Part shown: positions 20,641 through 28,911 of the stretch, one piece after another
How positions within the stretch are numbered: the stretch's first letter is position 1
Layout: each line of letters opens with the position of its first letter
Assembly (NCBI GenBank): GCA_010014835.2
Contig: JAAAKB020000020.1
Location: 61,386-90,296, forward strand
Direction of reading: 5' to 3'
Length of the DNA: 28,911 nt
Source: Apostichopus leukothele
Lineage: Eukaryota > Echinodermata > Holothuroidea > Aspidochirotida > Stichopodidae
Position numbers and translations under genes: made by a program
Notes under the pieces: generated by a model
What the model was told of the DNA's origin: nothing
Databases searched by the model: none
What the model saw: the letters and a program-made list of their open reading frames with translations, nothing else

Positions 20641-23600
20641 TTTACCTCAATAGAAAATGCAATTTTGTTTCTAGTGTGCCGCAAATTTGAGTTGAAAAAT
20701 TAGACAGCTGAAGTCCGCCTTTTGCTGGGAAGATTTGCACAAAATAACTTTTCAAGTGAATTCATATGATTCCTTTTAGGTTTGCTATATTGGATCGAGG
20801 TAACAAGGCATGCGAAAATTTTCATAAAGTGAAGTTGAAAAATGGGCCATCTATAAACACGGAGATTTTATAATTTTGGACTGAAACGGACCCCACCAGG
20901 CATTTGAATAAGTCGAATTATTAAAGCGGCGATGTATGTTTGTAACAAGAAGTGTGTATATGTGTCTGTGCATTCATAATTCGTTCCTGAACTTAACCGT
21001 GCTGTAATGGTCCCTTAATTCTAGAGAGTGTAACCACCGCTGTGCTGTGGTCATTGTTCGTCATAAACTTTTTGACCAGAGTGAAGCGTTGTGTAATCCG
21101 TGCTAGAAGTTTGCAAAATGTATGCTTATGCAGCAAATTTCAATTAGTACGTATTAGGCCTATATTATGACCCAGTTGGCTGCACGCCTGTCATTTAAAT
21201 GGCAGCACCCTGATATGAAACAGCTACAATCCACTCCCCGGGTTTACATGTCCAGTTGCCATTTTAGACAAGTTTAGTCAGCATTAAATAAAGACAGGGT
21301 TTACCTCCAGTTAAGTGTACGTCATCTACAATATACTTTGAGTGGACACTGGCAGCCAGTGTGACACTTTTCACAAGTTGCAAAGTTCACAAGTTTTCAC
21401 AAGTGACACAAGTTGCAAATTACTTCAGTTGTCTCTTAGTATACAGGCTCAGTGAAAATCACCTTTTAATTACTGAAACGGGCACAAATAACAGTACTGA
21501 CAACCCTACTTGGGATAGAAATCTCCTCTGAGTAACATGTTTGGGTAAATAAATAACTGCTATCTAGGAGGAAACTTCAAATAGTCATATGATTATATTC
21601 GTATTTTCATGTAAAAAAAACAAACTTTCTTTTAATTATAGAAACTTGCACCAAAAGCACAAATGATAGACAATTGAGAACGTATCATATAGCTCTTAGC
21701 ATACTATATGTAACTAATCAAGTTTCGTTTCAGATAACGAAAAGAAAGACTGCAAGATATTGGCCGCAAATTTGACCGGTTACATAACAGAACAACTGGC
21801 AAAACGGATCTCTACAATAGGCCTACATGAAACACACGGTGATGGATTTCAAAACCGATAGATCGAAGCGAGCAAACCAGTTTCCAAATAGAAAAGAAAA
21901 GTGTAAACATGAACCACAATTCTATGATGCAAATTTGGGTTGGGGTTGTTCTGTTCACGACATAAATGAGATTCGGAGCGTCCAGATCCCTGATGTGGAT
22001 AGGTGCATGACGATAGCTCTTCACTTAGTGATTTTGGCCTTACAGCTATTTTACAAACTGTATGTAGTTCAACAACACAATTTTGACAAACATTTCTTAA
22101 TAAATTACTTCACCCCAAGCCCCCTCCCCACCCCTCAAAAAGCTGCCCAGCTCCTGGCCACTAACGATCTCCCACAAATTTTGACTGTTCCAAACCCTGA
22201 AATCAGGAATTCTCTCATGGTATAGGACAGGGGGAGAGGTGCATCAGGTGACACAATGAATGTTACCGCCAACCCACAAGCCTATTGTCACAATGGTACA
22301 GTACACACTTAAATTGACCAACTTTAGGGTTGCTTGCTGCTTGCAGGAACTTGTGCGACATTGCTTGTCGTCTCTGCATGACTTACCCAACCCCCCCCCC
22401 CCACCCCAAATGTATTTACCATTCAAAGGTACACTTATATGCATATACAAATAGTACACATACCTCATGCATACACCCATGCATACATACAAACACCCAT
22501 ACATACAGGCACACATTTGGGTTAAAGTACCTTTTTAAATTGCCCCATATAGATAGCACCCATGTCTATCCCTCCCCTCCCCATTTTCACACCATCCTTT
22601 CTTTCATATAGAAATATAACATCTGAGATGCTGTGTATCCAGTTTTGACATCCCTTTTTGTATTTGCATATGATACAATTTTGTACAAAGTTGAATGACA
22701 TTACAGTGATTGCAAAAATTAGTTTCTTCAGATTTTATCCATTTACAAGATACATTTTTGATGGTGAATGTTATCAAATGATTTTCTTTTCTTTTTAGCT
22801 ATTTGAGCAACTGAGCATTAGATGATCCTGTGACACCAAATATGAAATATTTTGCAAAAAAACAAAACAATGAATTATACTACAGCTGTACAATATCACA
22901 AAACCTCTCAACCATGGACACTTGCACAAGTAGACTGTTAACTTCAGTCTGCCTAGGTGGGACACAACTTAAAATATCTTCCCCACACATAGTTTTGTTG
23001 TTTTCTTTACTTAAACCGAATGGCAGGTTTGACTTCTTGAAAGTACCTGGTTCAGCGAATGAAGCATTTTAGACAATCGTCTTTGCAAGAAAACAGAGTC
23101 AAATTTCTCCTTTGGTTTCGTAGTGATGAGATTTGGATGTTTGCTATCTATGTCGGTTAACATTGATTATCTCGTGATAAATAGTTTAAATAGCCTGCGA
23201 GACAAGTCTGTCAAAATACGATGGACAACGCCCATTAATCATCCCCAATGCACTATTTGCAGTAACCAGTGACCATAGGGAGAATTTTTAATATGTTACC
23301 TTCCAAGGGAAGAGGAACAATTCTAGTGCTTCTATTGTTACTTTAGGTATGCCAGATTTCAAGATATCCACATTTAAAATATTCTAAATCTCTGGAATGG
23401 TTCTTTTTTTAAAGTCTAAATTGACGATGACTTTGGCTTCTCAGTGCAGTCCAGTCGATCTCATGATTCTAATAACTCAACCTAACACATGTTCTTGTAA
23501 CTTCATTTAAAACAACTGAGCATTCTTGGATGACCTTTCAATATGTTTTAAAACGGTCATTCTTAAAAATGGTTATAGAAATGCAACCTGCACTGATTTT

Positions 23601-26571
23601 TATGTTATTTTAATTGTCTTGCAACATATCAGATATTAATTTGGTACCCAAAGTCATCCTTTAAGGTGCAATTCTGCAGTATTGGGTAAAAATACTCAGT
23701 ATGGTGTGGAAATCTGCTACGAATTGGCAATTTCATGCCAAAATTTTGCTTCTGCAGATTCAGAAAGAGAAACATTTTTTACCCTTCAAAATTCTGCACC
23801 CACCCCCCCCCCCAATTCATATAGAAAACAATAAATGTGACCAACAGGTAATAATTCTTACATCTACTCTCCCAACAAGAATCAATATACTTCAGCATTT
23901 GATCAGCAAAGAAACAAACTCAGAAAACTTGGAAAAATAAATTTGATCAAGAAACTTGAAATTCTTTCAGTCACCTTAACTTGTCTTTGCTAGAGCTTAA
24001 TAGGTCATCAGGTTTTGCCTCCATATTTTAGCATACTAAACAGAGCTGAGGTCTTTTAATAATCTTTTCTGGAAGTTGTAACCTTTACAGTTGTTCAAAG
24101 ACAATTATTCCTCCAGCTAAAAAAATGCCCTCTGGAGGTTGTAGAAATATGCACCTTGTATCTTCAAGATAAAGTGACCAGAATTTGATACTCCTGCATA
24201 TCTAAGGGTTAAAGGCCGATGACCTTTAATCAAGAGGCAACAAAACCTTGCAAACAGACATTTTAGAAAGAATTTGATTTTCGAGCATAATCAAGGGTAA
24301 ATACTGATAGTCTGTAATCACTAGAAAACAAAACTTACAAAAACAGACATTTAACCATTCCTGAAATAAATGGTCTCCACAGAGGTTAGAACTTTTGGTT
24401 AATACGGTACCAGGTTTGCTTTTGTGAAACCAAATGAAACTGTCTTGATCACAATCAAACAAGAACTTGAGCAGCATTAGTGCTACACTACACTTCTGAA
24501 AACTTAAAACACCTCTTGCTTATTCTAAAAGACAGCTCTAGCTCTCCCTTTGTACCAACTGAGCTGTCCAGCTCAAAGGTGGTGGCGATCCCTGTGTAGC
24601 AATTTCTATGCTGGGGTGCCATTATGAAGTTGCAGTACCATGCATACCTTTCTAATCTGTGATCACACCCCAGGTTTATTTGATACGACTAAGAAAGCGT
24701 CAGGGAAGGGATTTCAAGAGAATTTGAAAATCGCAGTGTTGTTTTGTTGACCTCTCCTTGTCCACTGAACAGCTGACTTCAGAGATTTAAAATAAACTAA
24801 AATAAGAGAAATATACCATCAAATATCATGAATGAAACTTGTAGGAGTTGGGTTGGGCAGTTGTTGCAGATTGAGGCAAAATATGTAGCACAAAATATAA
24901 AATATCAGGTAAATGTCACCGAACTTCCAAAAAAGCACCCTTCTCTTGTAAGAATTAAAAATACAAAAATATGTCACTATTTCCCTAAAACACACATAAC
25001 TACTATCTACATATATATTAAACAAGAAAATGTACAATGATAGATTAATACAGCAACAATATATGCAAAGTATTATTTCCTTTCAAAAAAAGAAGAATCG
25101 TTCAGAATCAGCTAGAATGGTCACAGGGTGTCTGTTAGAGAGATGGTGACCACTGACCGATTATAATTATCGTTGTAAGGAGATGACAAATTCACTAATC
25201 AATTCGAAGGAGAAGAAACGTGTGTAAACTGTTTACTCTTAGAGGTTTAGGCAGGACAGTGAGCTTAATTATTTTCGGTGATGAATAAGACTTCAAAACT
25301 CTAGCAAATTTCCTATAAATTTCTGAGAGCAATTTTGTTAATGCAATGTCATAGTTGATCTTTCCAGGAAGGGTACTTCAGTCCAACATTGTGTCCTTAT
25401 TCATAAGTCATCTAAAAACAATCAAATTGTGAAGAATTTTCAAGCCATTCACAGCACATGTAGATAAATCTCGCCGAAATTGGACTACTTAAACTCAGAG
25501 CAAAAAAGTTGACAATGTCTCATTACCTCTTGATTGCGCCCACTTTGGGTGAGATGAAAATGCTTCAAAATCATTCAAGAAAGACTAAGGGACAGTTTGA
25601 TTTGTGGAAAATCTTAAATGGTGCCATGCCGGTATGTTTCATAACTTTATTAATCCTAATGTTGTTACAGCGGGAGATTTTTTACATACTGATATAATCA
25701 CAATCTTCTTGTGTTCAAAGAATACTGCAATACAGACCATCACGCAACTGAAGATAATCCACCTCTAGCTTCCATTTACTTTGGCCAGAAGGTAACTGAT
25801 GAAATGGCATGTTTAGCAAACAACAAATAGAAATGATCTGTTAAATATTATGTCATGTGTCTTTGATTATGATTAGTTCAAGTTTCAAAAATAGCTATTT
25901 TTGCCACACAATTACTAGATCAATATCGCATATTAATGTACATCTGGATATCGAAGCTTTAAGACCAATTCCTCTGCCCCAAGGAGGGGAGGGATGGGGG
26001 GGGGGTACTCTTGGCATACTTCTGGTGAACAACTGGATACTTCTGTGTAAAGGTTTCCAATGTTTCTAACGAAAGTCACCGTGTTTAGAATTCAATGGCC
26101 CATACAATAATAATACCAGTCTAGGCTAGCATTAAACTGTGGTGAGAAAGACTGTAACACTTTCAGTTTACAAAATACTATTCCAGGCAAATTTGCAATT
26201 ATCTCTAGACTTTGATGATAAAGAAAGAAAAAATATGACATCATATGACAATTTGGATGCTTCATATTTTGAAAACATGGTTCGTCGTAACTGTTAGCCT
26301 TCTCTGACAGAAAAATAACAAAAATTACAACTGACATTTCAGAATGTTCATGGAGTCATCTTGACTGGAATACTATGGGAGGACAGGCTGTTAAGGAAGT
26401 AGGGGTGGGGACAAGCTTGAATACTTCAGCCCCAACTGGTCAACCCATGCAACTTTTCATCCTCATTGTTCACAAACTTACTAGTGGAGACTGCCCCACT
26501 CAGTACTACCCACCTCCCAACCACCTCTTTCCCCATTATTCCCCCATTTTTGTCAGTTTCAGTACTCCCAA
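20641..26571. other. Intergenic stretch without a supportable gene
   Basis: About 5.9 kb between the INTS6 promoter and the end of the disordered-protein gene. It contains short direct repeats of TTTCACAAGTTGCAA at about 21365-21420, poly-C runs (22388-22402, 23804-23813), a CATACA-rich simple repeat at 22440-22510 and a G-run at 25985-26005. The longest open frame, 21827-22225 (plus strand, 132 codons), shows no recognisable domain and no coding-like conservation cue. Confidence 0.5.
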
Positions 26572-27527
26572 TCAATCTTTACTGAGGTAATCGAATATGT
26601 CGGTCACACCTTCGAGCTCATCATCATCTTCTGCAGATTTCCTGTCTGTCCTTCCTGTCGTCAGCGCGACGGCTTCCACCTTTTGGCTTTGTAGGGAGCC
26701 GTTCTCTTTCAAATCTTCTAGATCTGTGATTGGCGGTAAGCCTTCATCATCATTGTCATTAACCAAGGCAGAATTGTTTTGATTTAATTTGGCACCCGCT
26801 CTGACCTTCTCTGCGACGTCCATTTCTTCTATTTTCTCGGATCTTTCAACTTTGCGATCTGCCCCGACCCCCTCATCGTCGTCGTCTCCAGAGATGGGAT
26901 CACCGCTCGAAGCATCTTCTCTCTTCTCTTCTTCCATCTCACCGTCTCCACTCTTCCCTTCTTCCATCTCACTGTCTCCGCTCTTCCCTTCTTCCATCTC
27001 ACTCCCTCCGCTCTTCCCTCCTGCTCCATCCTCGCTGCTGCTTCCGTCGGCCATCTTGCGATAGTCTACCCTCGTGTGCATTCCGCGTAGTTTTTTGGTC
27101 ACTTTCGTGGTTTCGGTTTCCGACCCCTCCTGCTTCTTACTCGCGGTCCCTTCGCTCCCTCCCCCGACAATCTCCTCCGATTTCCCTCCACCTTCGCTGT
27201 CACCGGAGTCGTCGCTGTCGATGCGGAATTTCCGTTTCGGTTGGACGAAGCCATCTTCTTCGTCCTCTGTTGAACTTGATTCCTCTTTCTGTTTCTTCTT
27301 CTTCTTTTTCTTCTTCTCTCGATGTTCCTCCGGCGATACGGATCTACTCCTGTGATGGCTACCGTTCTTCCTGCCTTTGCCGAAACTCGGATCACCCGAC
27401 TCTGACGAGCTTTGGTCCACTCTCTTGCGTTTTCGATCAGACTCATCCTCTGAATTAACGAGTTGCCTCCTTGCTGTGATGATAGGATTCATACGCCATG
27501 CATCTCTCGGTCGACCTTCATCGCTCT
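26572..27527 (-). CDS. Last exon of an unidentified acidic, Ser/Lys-rich disordered protein
   Basis: A reading frame of 317 codons ending TGA is preceded by a good acceptor (pyrimidine-rich tract, then GCAACAG). It starts with two leftover bases and reads SDEGRPRDAWRMNPIITARR, then becomes strongly biased. In order it has an RKRKR basic cluster, an SRSVSPEEHRE segment, an eight-lysine run, SSSTEDEEDGF, and FRIDSDDSGDSE. Three near-identical ten-residue repeats of the form GDSEMEEGKS follow, then an acidic tract with GDDDDEG, and the end ELEGVTDIFDYLSKD. This is typical of nuclear disordered regions with CK2-like phosphorylation sites and basic nuclear-localisation clusters, but I do not recognise the family and assign no function. 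The length, the sustained codon sense and the non-random start and end argue that it is real. Other frames here give long open stretches only because of the repetitive composition. Confidence 0.62.
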
Positions 27528-28095
27528 CTGTTGCAAAGATGAGGCAAGCGAGGAAAGATTGCATGAACATATATTTCGACTAAAAAATAACCATAAAGAC
27601 AAATTTCTGGATTATCCATTCTTCTATCCACTCCCCCTCCCTCCACAACCAAATGATATACTACAAAAACTACACTAGGAACTAAGGCTACTAGTTACCT
27701 CAAATTTGACAACTTCACATTTCAACTCCTTTAACTTTAAAGTTCACCTGCACCCCATCCCCCCCCCATCCCCTTCAAAATGAGAGAAAAATAGAAAAAG
27801 GATCTTCTGCAATCAAATTATTGGTTGTTTGCTTACCTATCATTATTTTACCATACCATTTCTAGAGGATCAGTCACTTCAATGTATTATCAAGAGTTGA
27901 AGGTTATTAACTTTATCAAGTGTTTGATCTAAGGAATATGCTCTGAACAAGGGGGTATCCACAGTTTCACTATAAATGACCCTTTTGGCCTTAAAGCAGC
28001 ATTTTGCGTCCTTTTCTATGGTTTTCTTAACCTCACTGATTCCACGATGCCATAACGACATACATAACTAGCTTATCTATTCAAATCTTACTTCA
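27528..28095. other. Probable intron of the disordered-protein gene
   Basis: The stretch between the candidate first exon and the last exon has no other supportable exon. It includes C-rich runs at 27755-27775. An open frame at 28061-27879 has no recognisable relatives. Confidence 0.35.
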
Positions 28096-28185
28096 AATGG
28101 TGGCATAAAAGTCGAACAATTTACAACTTTCAACTTTGTTTTTCTTGAAGATATTTCCGTTGGGATCCAAATAAACCTCGCCCAT
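28096..28185 (-). CDS. Candidate first exon upstream of the disordered-protein exon
   Basis: A short open frame starts with ATG at 28185 and reads MGEVYLDPNGNIFKKNKV before a stop about 30 codons in. It lies about 570 bases upstream of the 27527 acceptor on the same strand. A donor GAAA|GTTGTA would leave one base and fit the phase of the last exon, giving ...NKVEKSDEG. The donor is weak, so the join is uncertain. Just upstream on the minus strand is ATTGG (an inverted CCAAT box, within CGTATTGGCC at about 28225-28216), which fits a promoter. I cannot exclude chance. Coordinates give the open frame, not a fixed exon end. Confidence 0.22.
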
Positions 28186-28692
28186 AATATGAATATTTAA
28201 AACCTACGAACGTCAATGGCCAATACGTAATACAACACCATGCTTGATTTGTGTAGATTGTCCATGGCAGTTGTACCAGGGAGCTGGTTGTACCAAGTTA
28301 CCAACTTGACGTTTTGAATCTATTTTTAGCAACGGCTCATAACTAAACCTGCAGCTCTGATTGGTTGAATTCAAACTAGTGGGTTGGGGGAACTGTATGC
28401 GATTAATATTGAATGTGTAATTTGTCAGAGGACACTTTTATCTGCAAATGCCTTAATTACTCGCCAATTAACGCTTTTGGCAGGGAAAAGACTTGGCTAA
28501 TATCTTAGTTTGCTATTGTGTGACTGATATATGTAAAAAAAACTCGATGGACTTGTCAAAAAAGTGGAAAAAAGCGACAAAACGCAAAATGTTGCTTTAA
28601 GCCATTTGTTAATTTTAATATTTTATTTTAAGTACTTATTTTTAGTTCTGTACATTCTATTTCTAAAATGGCATCCCTTAACTTGTTGTTAC

Positions 28693-28847
28693 CTGCAGTG
28701 GACGAGTAGAGGTCTCGCCTTGCTACTTGCTTCTGACACTTTCACATGATTTATAAAAGCAATCAGGTTTGCAAAATCCTTTGGAACTCCTGTATGGGCC
28801 CATCCATGAAACTGAAGCTGATGAACTGTAAGGATTGTGTCATCATT
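28693..28847 (-). CDS. Protein tyrosine phosphatase domain exon (receptor type, possibly D2)
   Basis: One exon of 155 bases starts in phase 0 after a strong acceptor (long pyrimidine tract, CGACAG) and ends TGCAG before GTAACA. It encodes NDDTILTVHQLQFHGW, then AHTGVPKDFANLIAFINHVK, a linker, and RPLLVHC. This is the stretch of a classical PTP domain from the WPD loop to the first half of the signature motif (V)HCSAGxGRTG. The split base pattern TGC AG| would code the Ser after the catalytic Cys from the next exon, a known intron position in this family. The WPD loop reads W-A-H instead of W-P-D, so the general-acid Asp is missing, as in the regulatory second (D2) domains of receptor PTPs. 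The next exon, which should begin with AGxGRTG, was not found to the left. The gene may extend off both sides or be a fragment. Confidence 0.85.
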
Positions 28848-28911
28848 CTGTCGATTGGAAACACAAAGGGGAAAGAAGGAATTTAGTTTGAAAGTCTTAG
28901 ACGTGATATCA

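Noticed and set aside
21827-22225. 132-codon plus-strand open frame as a gene
   Set aside because: No recognisable domain, no convincing splice or promoter context, and composition like surrounding non-coding sequence.
26597-27583. Overlapping plus-strand Ser/Pro-rich open frames
   Set aside because: They are mirror frames of the repetitive Ser/Glu/Lys-coding minus exon.

Overview
The window looks like nuclear DNA of an animal: split genes with clean GT-AG introns, AT-rich non-coding sequence, scattered transposon remnants and microsatellites. The proteins (INTS6, AP5B1, ECM29, a receptor-type tyrosine phosphatase) are animal proteins. The (ATT)n-ended element tails are of a kind common in marine invertebrates. 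I suspect an invertebrate deuterostome, perhaps an echinoderm, but this is inference and the sequence does not prove it.

All recognised exons lie on the minus strand, so genes read from high to low coordinates. From right to left the layout is: (1) 28847-28693, one exon of a tyrosine phosphatase domain. (2) 28185-26572, an unidentified Ser/Glu/Lys-rich disordered protein with a long last exon and a doubtful first exon. (3) 26571-20271, about 6.3 kb with no supportable gene, ending in a probable INTS6 promoter. (4) 20270-18703, exons 1-3 of Integrator subunit 6 (INTS6). (5) An assembly gap of 100 N at 18146-18245. (6) 17338-7625, nine consecutive, phase-consistent exons of the AP-5 beta subunit AP5B1, lacking both ends. 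(7) 6699-5541, two adjoining exons of the proteasome adaptor ECM29. (8) 4543-767, four more INTS6 exons, resuming about 130-160 residues beyond exon 3. (9) 766-1, probable INTS6 intron.

The striking point is this interleaving. INTS6 is split, and open, splice-competent pieces of two unrelated genes, AP5B1 and ECM29, lie between its halves on the same strand. Intron phases within each piece agree perfectly but clash between pieces, so the pieces cannot form one reading frame. Missing INTS6 exons and the 5' half of AP5B1 could lie in the gap. The loss of the AP5B1 end and of the rest of ECM29 cannot be explained that way, because 1-18145 has no N. Assembly chimerism, segmental insertion of gene fragments, or true nesting are the options. 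Repeats lie at both internal junctions.

The non-coding sequence holds a 199-bp MITE with perfect terminal repeats, a likely hAT-type element of 733 bp, another inverted-repeat element, LINE/SINE 3' tails with (ATT)n ends, a 50-bp minisatellite, a 180-bp tandem duplication, a strong miRNA-like hairpin and many C-rich tracts. I saw no tRNA, rRNA, CRISPR array or bacterial-type operon.
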